A stretch of 64,000 bases of DNA from Galeruca laticollis. Taxonomy: Eukaryota > Arthropoda > Insecta > Coleoptera > Chrysomelidae. The stretch covers positions 75,803,262 through 75,867,261 of the forward strand of contig OY998180.1 in the NCBI GenBank assembly GCA_963921935.1, in the 5' to 3' direction. Under the pieces are notes generated by a model, which saw nothing but the letters and a program-made list of their open reading frames with translations, was not told the origin of the DNA and ran no database searches. Both the position numbers and the translations under genes were made by a program. Numbering within the stretch: position 1 is the first letter of the stretch; every line of letters begins with the position of its first letter. Positions 11,024-22,619 of this stretch are shown one piece after another.

Positions 11024-11154
11024 TTTTTTTTTTTGTGTGTGAAGATGTGCTTCGACCGCTAAGGGTCATTAGCACTTACAATATCATTTAACTACATAGT
11101 AAATTACAGCATTACATTCACTAAATATTCACTAAAACATTCACTAAGTATTCA

Positions 11155-14100
11155 CTAGATATAATTATAGAGTTTTATATCTTTTAGGTACTGTATTGTT
11201 TTTTGTATTTGTTCCAGAGTTTTTAGATTTTCACTAACATCTGTGGAGATTTTGTTCTCTTGTCTTTCCTCTTCGAATTCTGTACAATCAACAAGGATGT
11301 GTTTAATAGACAGTCTTACGTTGCACTTGTTACACTTGGGGGGTTCTTCTTTAGATACTCTATAGCTGTGCGTTAAACGAGTGTGGTCAAGTCTTGGTCT
11401 TGATATTTTAATTTGTTCTAACCGGCTGGGTGTTAATGTTAGTCGGTCTGCAAATTGCGATTTAATGCCCTTGAGGTTATTTTGATCAATATGCCATTCT
11501 GTTTGCATCTTTTTCTTAATTAACTTCTTGAGGTAGTTGTCGATATCACTGTGAGTATAAATTTGAGACATTGCGGTTTCTAACGATGTTACTTCTTGGG
11601 CAGCTGTATCAGCTGACTCGTTGCCGTCGATTCCTACGTGTGAGGGGACGTAGATAAGTGTGACCTTTACTTCTAGCGTAAATAATTGGTGGAGGAGTTG
11701 TTGGATTTGTTGCACTAAAGGGTTGCTTGCCCACATTTGTCGAATCGCTTCTATGGCACTTAGTGAGTCAGAGCAGATTGCATATTTTGGTTTTGGGTTA
11801 CTCATTACGTAAACTGAAGCTTGATGGATAGCGAAGACTTCTCCTGTATAGACACTACACTCCTCTGGTAGCCTGAATTTTTGTGTATTAGTTGCTGTAA
11901 CTACTGATGAGCCTACTGATCGATTTGATTCATTTTTTGAAGCATCAGTGAATAAAACTTCTGACGGTTTGTAAATTCCACATATTCTATTGAATTCATT
12001 TTTCAGTAGAGAAGGATGTGTTTCTTTTTTATTGAATCTGGAAAGTTCTGTGTTTACGGAGATAGGTGAGAGAATCCAGGGGGCAAAATTATAGCTGTTT
12101 ATAGGAATTATTTCAGGAAAACTGTAGTTGATTTCTGCCATATACGTTTTAACTGTGTTATAAAAAGGTGGTGTAATATTGATATTTGCGGGAAAAGCTG
12201 TTTGCACTGATCCAGTGTAAATTTTTTTGTGGTAAGGGTGGTTAGGAAGAGCCAACATTTTTGTCGAGTAGGATAAAGATAAATGTTGAACTCTATATGT
12301 AAATGACATCTCTCCAAGAAGTTTATAGAGAGTGTCTGTGGGGGTTGTTGGGAACGCACCAATTATTATTCTAAGTGCTTTATTTGAAATTATTTCCACA
12401 GTTTTTATATAACTTTTTTTAGCAGTTTGGAAAGCCATGGCTCCATATTCTATTTTAGATCTAATGGTACTTTTGTAAATGTTAAGTAAACTGTTTGTAT
12501 CTGCTCCCCATTTTTGATGTGATAGGATTTTTAATATGTTTAAGCTTTGCGTACTGTTTAGTTTAAGATAGTCAAAGTGTTTTTTCCAGTTAAGTTTATC
12601 ATCAAAAATTATTCCCAAAAATTTGATATCTTTCGTGAAACTGAGTTTGGTGCTTCCTATGGTCAGTTCCGGGTATTCTTTCTGGGCTCTTCGTGCAAAT
12701 AAGACACATTTCGTTTTCTCGTGAGATATTTTGAAGCCAGACTTGTTTTTCCATTCATAAATTTTGTTTAATCCATTTTGAATTAGGGATTGCAATGTTT
12801 TAATACTTTTACCTTTTCCGTATATTACAATATCGTCAGCATATAAGCTTACACGTAGTGGAGATGTGATATAAGAGGTGAAGTCATTTATGGCGACAAG
12901 AAATAATGTTGTGCTTAAGGAAGATCCTTGGGGAATTCCATTCTCTATTTTTCTGTTGGTAGATAATTCTCCATTTGTTTTGACTACAAAATTACGTTGT
13001 GTCAAGAATTTTTCGATAAATGCTGTTATATTTCCATTAATGTTCCAATCTACCAGTGTTTGAAGAATTTTATGTTGCCATGTTAAGTTGTAAGCTTTTT
13101 CAAGATCCATAAATACCGCTAGCAGTTTCTGACCGTTAGCAAATGCATTGTGTATCTCGGATTCCAGGTTTATAATGCTATCGTTTGCTGACCTGTTTTT
13201 TCGAAATCCGTTTTGGTGTATCGATATAAGGTTATGTTTTTCCAGATGCCACATTAACCTGCGGTTTAATATCTTCTCTAAGACTTTGCACATTGTACAT
13301 GTTAGGGATATTGGTCTGTAAGACGTTACCAAATTCTTTGGTTTGTGTGGCTTGAGTATTGGCACTATGATAGCTTCTGACCATGATTTTGGAAATTTGT
13401 GTTCTAAATAAATTTTATTGTATGTCTGTAGCAAATACCTTTTTCCAGTTATTGGGAGGTTTTTTAAAAAAGTGTAGTGGATTTTGTCAGGTCCCGGGCT
13501 GGATTTATCGCTGCGTTGTTTGTACATTTAATGGGTGGTTTTGACCTGTAGCATGATTTAATTTTATTCTTTGTTCTGTATCGCGTTTATATTCCTTAAA
13601 TTCTGGTTCGTAGTTTTCATCGCTTGTTATTCTAGAGAATTCTTCTGCAAATGTTTGTGTTATAAGTGCGTTATTAGAGATAATTTCAGTATTGTGGGAT
13701 AAATTTGTTATTTTATGTTTTGATGAAATTCCTTTTAATTTCTTTATTTTTGACCATATCTCGGAGTTTGAAGTATTTGGAGTGATTGTTGAGAAAAATG
13801 ATTTCCAGGAGTCCTTTTTAGCTTGCTTAGTGACGTATCTTGCTCTTGCTCTGAGTCTTTTAAACTCAACTAAGTTAGTTTGGTTTTTGTTCTTTTTTAA
13901 CTTATATAACGCTCTTTTGCTTGCTTTAATAGCTTCTTCGCATTGTGGTGTCCACCAAGGTACTGGAATTTTTGTTTTTAGTGGTTTTACATACCCAATA
14001 TGTATTTCTGCAGCTTGTATAATGGTATCGGTAAGTACATTCGTTATTTCGTCAATGTTATCTTCAATCTGATCAAATTCTGGAATATTTCTTTATATGT

Positions 14101-14830
14101 ACTCAGTAAACTTAAACCAATTTGCTCGTCTCAAATTCCATTTTTCCATTGAGTTAAGATGATCGTTCATGTCTTTTCTGGAATGAAATTCTATGCTTAT
14201 AGGTAGGTGGTAACTTCCATATAAGTATGAGTTTGGCTGCCAACTCAGGTTTGGTGCAATTTGTGCGTCACAAATAGTTAGGTCAATAGGAGATAATTCT
14301 CCTGTTAGTGGATTTAATCTTGTACCCGCTCCAGAGTTTATTATTATAAGACTGTTTGTGTTTGTAAATTTTTCTATTTCTCTCCCTCTTTTGTCTGTAG
14401 TCTTGGATCCCCACGCTGTATTGTGTGAATTGAAATCCCCTACTATTATTTTTTTGCCATTTACTTGGTTGGTTATTTCTTGTAAGCTTTGTGAAGTGAA
14501 TTTTTTGTTGGATGGAATATAAATATTAATAATGTTCAAATTCTTCTCATAGTATTGTATGTTAATTGCAACTACCTCTAGTTCTGATGTAATTTGTATA
14601 TTTTTCCATGTAAAATTATTTTTTATATAAATAGCCACTCCTCCACTAGCTCTGTCAGACTCTCTATTTTTGTGGACGCATTCGTAATCTCTTAGTGAGT
14701 AGTATTTGTTATCTTTAAAGTTAGTTTCTTGTATGCAGATCACATCTTCTGTAGTTTTTGATATTAAGAGTTTTAATTTTTCCAGATGGGCTATTAGCCC
14801 ATTTATATTCTATTGGAGTAAGAAAGTATT
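11155..14830 (-). pseudogene. I-clade LINE 1 ORF2: endonuclease-RT-RNase H, three lesions
   Basis: The endonuclease starts near 14830 with the family's QWN-type opening, in which the Trp codon now reads TAG (about 14818). ICIQETNFK, VGDFNSHN (catalytic Asp) and the C-terminal ..YGSYHLPI follow. A TAA at 14095-14093 interrupts the linker, which otherwise stays open to about 13500 in the same frame. A frameshift near 13527 leads into RT: SSPGPDKI, YRPISLT, FMDLEKAY, GIPQGSSLS and catalytic YADDIVIY. RNase H follows (FTDASKNES, GEVFAI, SDSLSAI, VPSHVGIDGNESAD), then a terminal CX2CX8HX4C-like motif (CNKCNVRLSIKHILVDC). In motif A the usual final Asp of AYD is Asn, but the catalytic first Asp is kept. 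The RT-RNase H part alone is 790 codons without a stop. Confidence 0.9.
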
Positions 14831-14939
14831 AGTGTTGACTTAGTTGAGAAGTGGATGAATCGTAACTATCTTCATCTTCTTCATTTGTTGATATCGAGAC
14901 TAAATTCAGTTGCTTACGTATCTTGGATTGGATTCTTGT

Positions 14940-16061
14940 TCATCGGGATTTCATCGCCCTGTGTTGTATAAATGGGTAAATGTTGTGGAGAAGGGCGAGT
15001 AGTTCAGGAATATTATCTGTGTATTGTTGGGCTATACTTAAGGGGTCAGTTGTGCCAAATGCGTTATCCATAAAGTCGGAGAGTTCTTCAAATGTAAGGA
15101 GTTGTTGAGGTGATTCATTGTAGAATTTTTTTACAGGTTCCAGATCTACGGCATTTGGATTTTGTTTGGTTGCGGGGGGGCATTGTTTGGATTTTTTCCT
15201 TTCGGTCTTTTGATCTGTTGTATTACTTGCCACTTCCACAGGATCTTTTTCGGATGTAAGGTCGCTGGAACTAGCTGTTAGATATTGCCGTAGTCGTATG
15301 AAGGTATTTGATGGAGGAGTATCATTCGTCTCGTCAATTCGGCTAAGATCTTCTACGGAGCTTTCTACTGACATTGGTTCAACTGGCATTGTAATATTTT
15401 TTTGGTAGTTGGATGAGTTTGGTGCTTGATTTGGACAAAGCTTGGCAACATGTCCTGGGGTTTTGCAAAGGAAACATGTTATTCCGTCGAATGATAGAAA
15501 CACTCTATATGTTGTATCTTCAAATGTAATGACCAATGAGGGAGGTAGACTTATGTCATCGTTTGGTACTACATAGATTTGACGTCGAAAACTTAGGATG
15601 TGTGCGTATTCGTTTCCTGACAGACTTGCCCGGAGGAATGCCATTGGTGATACTTTTGAAAAACCTATTTTTAGGATTTCTGCTTCTAGTATGTCATGTG
15701 GTATTGATGGACAGACGTTTGATAGGATGATTCGCTTTGCTGGAGTAATGAGTCGTCGAACTCCTACTTGGTGCTGTTTTATATTTAAAGTTTGATACTT
15801 TTCAGTTATATCTTGGGCAGCTTCGACAGTCGACAAGTACATACATATTCTATTATTTGACATTCTAGAGGCAAACAGTATATTTTTGGAGCAAACAATA
15901 CTTGCTACGGCTTCCACATAGTCTCCGAGAGTGAGATTGTCATTAACATTTAATACGATCGCTTGTTCTTTTTTTGGAAACATATCAGAGTTAACAACTT
16001 GAGAATACTGACGTTGACTAGTTGTTGTAGAATTTGATGCGCCCCCGTAGTCGGAAGCCAT
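14940..16061 (-). CDS. I-clade LINE 1 ORF1 (gag-like RNA-binding protein), intact
   Basis: The ORF is open for about 373 codons from ATG at 16061 to TGA at 14940. Residues ~40-200 form the globular part shared with the second I-clade element (FASRMSNNRICMYLS, RRLITPAKRIILSNVCPSIP). A single CCHC zinc knuckle, CFLCKTPGHVAKLC, lies at about residue 196. The rest is a Pro/Ser/Thr-rich low-complexity tail with a conserved ..LTFEELSDFMDNAFGTTDPL segment near the C terminus. By family knowledge ORF1 coats the element's RNA. No lesion was seen, whereas the ORF2 next to it is broken. The position of the second ATG (residue 2) makes the exact start uncertain by one codon. Confidence 0.85.
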   Translation of the reverse strand: MASDYGGASNSTTTSQRQYSQVVNSDMFPKKEQAIVLNVNDNLTLGDYVEAVASIVCSKNILFASRMSNNRICMYLSTVEAAQDITEKYQTLNIKQHQVGVRRLITPAKRIILSNVCPSIPHDILEAEILKIGFSKVSPMAFLRASLSGNEYAHILSFRRQIYVVPNDDISLPPSLVITFEDTTYRVFLSFDGITCFLCKTPGHVAKLCPNQAPNSSNYQKNITMPVEPMSVESSVEDLSRIDETNDTPPSNTFIRLRQYLTASSSDLTSEKDPVEVASNTTDQKTERKKSKQCPPATKQNPNAVDLEPVKKFYNESPQQLLTFEELSDFMDNAFGTTDPLSIAQQYTDNIPELLALLHNIYPFIQHRAMKSR

Positions 16062-16330
16062 CACTGTGTGGGTTTTTTCAGAAATTTTTAATTTGGGTAT
16101 AGCAACGGTACTTTTATGTGGGAAGAATATATCGATTTTCTATCATATTATTTTAATAAATTCCCAGATACTTTAATATTGGAATCGACTCTCTCACCTG
16201 TTTTTACACTAATTACTTTGATTAGATTTTAAGTATACACACTATTGCTGAACTCGTTTTCGGAACGACCACTCGTCTCGATGATTCGAGTTTAACTGAA
16301 TAATAATTTTTGTTAGCTGCAGATTTTTGT

Positions 16331-17199
16331 TTTTCGACTACTAATTTTTAAACGAGTGCTACGTTTATAAAAACTATAAGAAAATTTAATGTATTGAATA
16401 TCATATAAGTTGTCAAATGTTATTGACATTGTTGTGTCATAATAACAATTTGATTCACATACAATAAATTGTAACATAGACCATTGATGACAACGTAATA
16501 AAAAAAGTAAATATATTCAGTGAAGAGATGCTTTGTTTCAATATGTATAGTAATATAATTTAAAAGATATAAAAATAGTACTGATATCAGTCCAAAAACC
16601 TCTTGACGAGGTAAAAATAGGTGAACCTCTTGTAAAAGATGTGATATCAAATAATATGATGTATAGGGTGACACAAGTACTATACCTACTTATAATATTT
16701 TTAAAATGAAGGTACGTTATGGCTTCATGTTCAAACTTTGTTCCTTATTAATTTGAAAGTTTCAAATAATAGATGTACTTGCGTTCAACTCTGTTTAAAT
16801 GTTGTTGCTACCAGATCCTGTATATATGGTTTCACAAGATCCTGCACATGTAAGACTTCAATTCACTAAGAAACACCATTAAACATTACTCTCATAAATA
16901 TTGTTTCAAATTAATAACATTCTAAAATTCACCTTACGCCAAAGTATTTTTAATTACCCTGTAAATATCGATTCATAAGGTTCTGCATGGGTAAGTCGTC
17001 AATTCAATTAGAAACATCATTAAAAAAATTCTCATTTATATTTTTTCAAATTAACAACTGAATTCATATTTAGGCAGCCTACGAGTAAACATCGATTATC
17101 GGTCGTCTAAACAATACATTTACCAGTTACGAGTTTTTATTCCTTTTTACGGTGTTGTGAAAAAGTTAATGACTATATAATGTGAGATTCTACATCTTT
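16331..17199. repeat. Inter-LINE gap holding a dispersed repeat and a diverged tandem duplication
   Basis: No gene was recognised. Bases about 16580-16805 are a diverged direct copy of 26835-27025 (shared blocks: tcagtccaaaaacctcttgacga, ggtgacacaagtacta, tttgaaagtttcaaataat). Bases about 16820-17055 hold two diverged units roughly 141 bp apart, each containing a variant of cataaggttctgcatgggtaag followed by tcaattca and cattaaa. Both are non-coding remnants of unidentified elements. Confidence 0.65.
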
Positions 17200-17383
17200 T
17201 GTGAATGAACTTACAAAAATACATTTATAAACAGTTGATTTCATCAACTGAAGAACCTAGTTTTCACCAGTGGCGGACCATTAACACAGGTAACTGTTAT
17301 TTCCTTTCATTCCCAAGAGTCCATCTAGGACTCTTGTCCTATTACTCTGTAGAGGTTTTGGTATCCAGGACCTCTTACAAAAA

Positions 17384-18742
17384 TGGATCAAACTGAAACA
17401 CAACCTCAACCATCCTCATCTATAACACTAAATACCCCCACTATTACAAAATCTTACGTAGCCGCAGCTCAAACAAAACCCCTTCCCGCCAACTTTTCCT
17501 AAAAGAGAACAGGCAATTGTTATGCATACTATCCCCGATACAGCTCTTTTTGAATACATAAAAGCTATTGGTGAAATCGTCAATCCAAAAAATGTTACCT
17601 TTGCTTCTAAAATATCGAACAACCGTGTGTGCATTTATTTAAGTTCCACATCTATCGTCGATAAATTACTCAAAACACACGATAGCATATCTGTGAAATC
17701 AACTATTATCCCTATACGTAGACTTATTACACCAGCCAAACGAATACTGATATCTAACGTATCCCCTACTATACCACATTCTATCATTGAAAAATCACTC
17801 GAAAACATAGGCCTTCAATTAGCCTCCCCTGTCTCATTTTTGAAATGTGGTGTACCAGATGACAACTATGCACACATTATGAGTTTCCGAAGAATGACTT
17901 TTGTTTTACCAGATTCAGATAATTTTTCCTTGCAAACGTCTCTCTTAATAACACATGATAATACTCCTTATAGAATTTTCATCTCCACTGACAAACTGGA
18001 ATGTTTTCTGTGCAAACAACCCGGCCATACTGCCGAGGCTTGTATTAATCCTCCCAGTAATCCTATCCAAAATCCATCACTGCATACAAACGATTCACTC
18101 CCAATGTCTTCCCCCGTAATCGTATCTGAAATTTCAACTCCCATTGTTGATCAAACTAATACAAAATCAACAGACCCAGGACAACTCCCCAATCTCGACT
18201 GTTCAACTCATGGTCAAAAAAGAGTTCTATCCTCGGCCAGCAACACGGAAACTCCTCCCCAACTTTCCCCCCCTTCAACCCCCACAGAAAACCAAATGCC
18301 TCCACCATCATTTACATTATCCCAAAATACACCTAAGCCTACTATAAAAAAACCTAAAACATCTCCCAAAGAAGATTCCAAACTGTCAGCCAGTGTCAAT
18401 ACTGCAGTACACGAACTCTTTAAAAATAAACCGACTGATCTCACTCTCACTCAAACCCAACTGACTGCCTTCTTAGAAAATTCATTTGGCAGCTCAGACC
18501 CATTCAACGAAGCTCTTTCCTTTACTCCAAATATTCAAGGAATTTTAAACGATTTATCTCTCCTACGCTCCAAAACCAAAGAACGATCCCTTAAAAATCG
18601 AATCTCGAGAATTCAAAACAAAATAAAACATCAACTTAATGCTGAAGATACATCCGATGATAAAAGCAGCTGTACATCTGAAAATCCAACTGATGATGAG
18701 CTAAATATACATCAGTACCAACTCGACCAACAATCAACATAA
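17384..18742 (+). pseudogene. I-clade LINE 2 ORF1, one frameshift
   Basis: An ATG at 17384 (MDQTETQP...) opens a frame that runs into TAA just after a run of four T at 17494-17497. The next frame carries on without a gap at EQAIV and is then open to 18742. The shared segment EQAIV at the same point in LINE 1 ORF1 shows that a single T insertion caused the break. Downstream are the globular domain (FASKISNNRVCIYLSS, RRLITPAKRILISNVSPTIP), one CCHC knuckle (CFLCKQPGHTAEAC, near 18003-18044), a Pro/Ser/Thr-rich linker and the conserved FLENSFGSSDPF segment. The role is RNA binding, by family. Confidence 0.88.
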
Positions 18743-18784
18743 GTACACACAATTTCTCGCAAAGCAATCTTTTTCTATTTTTAA

Positions 18785-21700
18785 ATATCATTAACCTTCA
18801 AGATAATACAATGGAATTGTGACGGTTTCTTTCCACGTCTGGAAAGAATCCAACAACTTATATCCGAGCAAAACATCCAAATTCTATGCCTCCAAGAAAC
18901 AAACTCAAAAGTCTCTAAACTCCCACAATTAAAAAATTTTGAAGGCTATCACTACATACGCGAAAACTGCAATAGAGCTAGTGGTGGTACATCTATATTC
19001 ACCTCTAACGAACTATTCTCATCGCTTTTGCCTCTTACCACCGATCTTGAAGCTATAGCAGTAACTATTTGGTGCCCAAATAAACTAACTGTCTGTAGCA
19101 TATATATTCCACCTAACTATTCGCTTACAGAAGTGGAATTTGTAAACCTCATCTTCCAACTCCCTTATCCATACATTCTAGTAGGCGACTTTAATGCTCA
19201 TAATAACCTATGGGGATCTAATTCAACATCTGGCAGAGGAAGAACCATCGAGAATGTAATAAATTGCTCTAGCTCATGCCTACTAAACACAGGATCCAAT
19301 ACTCACTTCAATATTTCTTCTGGGTCTTTCTCTGCTATCGACCTAAGCCTCTGTGACCCTAAGTCGGCCCCTTTACTAACTTGGCACGTTGAAGATGATC
19401 TGTATGACAGCAATCATTTTCCTATAGTCATTTCTTCCGATGAACCTCCTAACCAACAAATTTCAACAAGAACATATTGGCAACTAAACAGCGCTTATTG
19501 GGACAGCTATATGTCTCAAACAGAAACTACATTATCCTCCCTTATTCTATCTGAAAATATGGATAATAACATACTGCTCTTCACAACATGCATTATATCA
19601 GCTGGTGAGACCCACATAGGTAAAACTAAACATCCCTACAGACACAAAACTGTTCCCTGGTGGAATCCTTCCTGTAAAAGTGCGGTAGAACAGCAAACAT
19701 TGACACTAAAACTGTATCGACAGAACAGAACACCCGAGAATTTGATTAAGCTCAAGAGAGCCAGAGCAAAAACAAAATATATTATAAAGCAGAGTAAAAA
19801 ATCCTCCTGGAAAAGCTACATTTCATCCATAAATGAAAGCACTCCTCCAAATCAGGTTTGGAAAAAAATTAAGAGTTTCAAGGGAAAAATACCAATAGTA
19901 AAATACCAAATCTCATATATAATGGAAATATAATAAATAATAACCAAGAAATAGCTGAAATTATGGCCAAACATTACGAAGCTAAATTCCGTAGTAAAAT
20001 TTCCCCGACCCCTGCAATATACCTCAATATACCTTTCTCTCCACAAGAACTTACTACTGCATTAAAATCCTGCAAAAAAAATGCAGCTGGGCCTGATGAC
20101 CTGCCATACATTTTTCTCCAAAATCTCGATACCTTAGGACAACTAAAACTTCTGGAACTATTCAACCTAATCTGGTCCTCCAAAAAATTTCCATCCCAAT
20201 GGCGATTATCCATTATAATACCTATTAAAAAACCTGACCAAGCACCTACCTCACCTAAGTCCTATAGACCCATCTCACTAACATGCACTATGTGTAAAAT
20301 TATGGAAAAAATGATTAACAAGCGACTTGTTTGGTACCTAGATAAATACAAGATTATATCGAAAGAACAATCTGGATTCCGACGAAATCGATCAACTCGA
20401 GATAATTTGGTTATGCTTCATACACACATTGCTACAGCGTTAAATAAAAAAACAAGAAATCATACTCGCCTCATTTGATATAGAAAGTGCATTCGACAAC
20501 ATAAATAGGCAGACAATATTCAATAAATTAATGCTTTACAATATCAATGAAAACATGATTAAATTCATTGAAAACTTTCTATCTCTTAGGTTCTTTAGAG
20601 TAAGTCTTAACGGTATTCTTTCAACAACGTACACCCAAACAGATGGAGTACCTCAAGGCTCTGTGCTAAGCCCCACATTATTTAACCTTGTTACAAATGA
20701 CCTCTGCTCCTACTTCACTGCTCCCATCAAACATGCAATGTACGCCGACGACCTAGTGATTTATTGTCACGGGCAATCAATGATCACTACTTCTTCCCTC
20801 ATTCAAACTGCAGTAAATACTCTACAAAACAAAACAAGCCAACTGGGATTAAGATTATCCCCGACAAAATCCAAAATCATCAGATTTAGTAAACATTCAT
20901 TACCCCCCGTACCCAACATTTCAATCAACAACATCCCTCTCCCAGTAGTAAATCATTGCAAAATCCTGGGTGTGGTATTCGATACTCGTCTCTCATGGAA
21001 ACAACACATCCTCGAAATAAAAAAGAAAGGTTGTAGAAGACTAAATCTCATTAAAACGCTCTCTAATTATCACTGGGGTGCTGATGAAAACTCTCTCCTA
21101 AAAGTGTACAGATCACTAATTCGACCGAAGCTTGATTACGGCTGCCTCATATACACTTCTGCGTCCAAATCACAAATAAATCTTCTGAATTCTGTGCAAA
21201 ATACAGCCCTCCGCCTATGTCTTGGAGCGTTCCGCTCCAGTCCGTCAGAAAGCCTTTATTGTGAAGCGAATGAACCTCCTTTGTGGATAAGGCGCCAGCA
21301 ACTACTACTAAATTACGCAGTTTCTGTATCTTCCGATCCATCTAACCCCGTATATAACCTATTTATACCAACCAATCACAACATATCCAATATGTCACCA
21401 ACTCCTACAATAAAAACCATACCGATGATTATAGAATCAATGCCTATTAAAGTCGATTTCTCACAAACAACTCCAATAGCTCTCTCTTTAATCCCCCCTT
21501 GGACAAAAAACATTCCACAAATCAACACATCCCTTACCAAATTCCAAAAAAACGAAACCCCAATGCTTTAATTAAAAAATCATTTCTAAAGAGATAATAA
21601 ACAGAAATCAACACGACTTGATATTGTACACTGATGCATCAAAAAATGAGACAGGAGTGGGTTGTGCTGTTACAACTTCCGAATCCCCTATATATTCATA

Positions 21701-22427
21701 CACGATATCCTCATTCTGTAGTGTACACACCGGAGAATTATTCAGTATCTTACAAGCATTCAAGCACATATCCTTTCCTCACAAGAACGTTTGTATATGC
21801 ACTGATTCTCTTGCATCAATTAACTCCATTAAACATATTTTCACCGAACATTCTCTTGTACAAAATATACACGACACCTACCAATCAATCACTTCCCAAA
21901 ACATAACAGTTACCATCTTATGGATACCATCCCATATTGGTATTGAGGGCAATGAACTGGCCGATCAGCTAGCTAAAAACACCACAACACCTATCAACAC
22001 CGATAACACTATACAAACGGCAAAATATCTTAAGCAATTCATCAAACACAAATTCAAAAGCCTGTGGCAACAACACTGGGATTCCATCAATTCAAGCCTA
22101 TACAATATCCAGCCTTCAATAAATCACCCATATCTCACCGAACCTTCTAAACTTTCGAGACAAAACTTAGCAGTGATGAGAAGACTACGAATTGGACACA
22201 CCAGACTTACCCACGGTCACCTGATGTCCCGTAGCAACCCTCCATTTTGTCAAAAATGTCAATGTAGCATCACAATCAAACACATTCTCACTGAATGTCA
22301 ACAATACCTAATAGAAAGACAGCAGCTCCACCTTAATTCCAACATAGAAGAATTATTGAGTAACCCTAACGAAGCAATTACAGTACTGCAGTTCCTAAAA
22401 AATGTACAACTTTACCACAAAATTTAA
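18785..22427 (+). pseudogene. I-clade LINE 2 ORF2: endonuclease-RT-RNase H, three frameshifts
   Basis: The endonuclease begins at about 18800 with IIQWNCDGF and shows LCLQETNS, VGDFNAHNNLWGS and YDSNHFPI. This frame ends at 19933. RT resumes in another frame (AAGPDDLPY, SYRPISLTCTMCKIMEK, QSGFRRNRSTRDN), then shifts at an A-run at 20446-20452 into ASFDIESAFD, GVPQGSVLSP and catalytic YADDLVIY, open to 21571. A third shift leads into RNase H (LYTDASKNETG, TGELFSI, CTDSLASI, IPSHIGIEGNELADQ) and a terminal C..C.....H....C motif (CQKCQCSITIKHILTEC), stop at about 22427. All catalytic motifs survive, so decay is by small indels, two of them in homopolymers. Assembly error could mimic such indels. 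Confidence 0.9.
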
Positions 22428-22619
22428 CTCAATGTACTATATATTTATATATTAACATTAATATGTTCTCCTATTATTAATTAACTGTGAAAAGTGTGCA
22501 AAATGCGATTTATTTGTTTCAAATATTTCAATGCGTAAGTTTATTTCCTTTAATATCTTATTAAATTCAATTTTACGTTTTTGTTTCTTCTAGAAATTGC
22601 ATATAGAAAGTTATTCATT

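Larger units (their letters stand above)
11024..16330 (-). mobile_element. I-clade LINE 1 (ORF1 + endonuclease-RT-RNase H), minus strand
   Basis: This is a nearly full-length non-LTR retrotransposon. On the minus strand the order is 5' leader (to about 16330, end uncertain), ORF1 with a CCHC knuckle (16061-14940), and ORF2 with apurinic-type endonuclease, reverse transcriptase and RNase H (about 14830-11155). A 3' untranslated region follows and ends in a run of A (plus-strand T-run 11024-11034). RNase H after RT together with a CCHC ORF1 fits the I clade. Few lesions are present, so it is a fairly recent copy. A relative in the opposite orientation lies at 17.2-22.4 kb. Confidence 0.85.
17200..22450 (+). 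mobile_element. I-clade LINE 2, plus strand, related to LINE 1
   Basis: It has the same two-ORF plan as LINE 1 on the opposite strand: ORF1 at 17384-18742 and endonuclease-RT-RNase H at 18785-22427. The proteins align along their whole length, but at a distance that makes these different families, not copies of one another. No poly-A tail or target-site duplication was identified, so both ends are approximate. The coding strand is strikingly C- and A-rich compared with LINE 1, another sign of separate histories. Confidence 0.85.

Noticed and set aside
13692..14072. 126-codon hydrophobic plus-strand frame
   Set aside because: It is antisense to the endonuclease-RT linker of LINE 1, which reads cleanly on the minus strand.
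18214..18450. Minus-strand frame over LINE 2 ORF1
   Set aside because: Shadow of the Pro/Ser-rich linker of ORF1.
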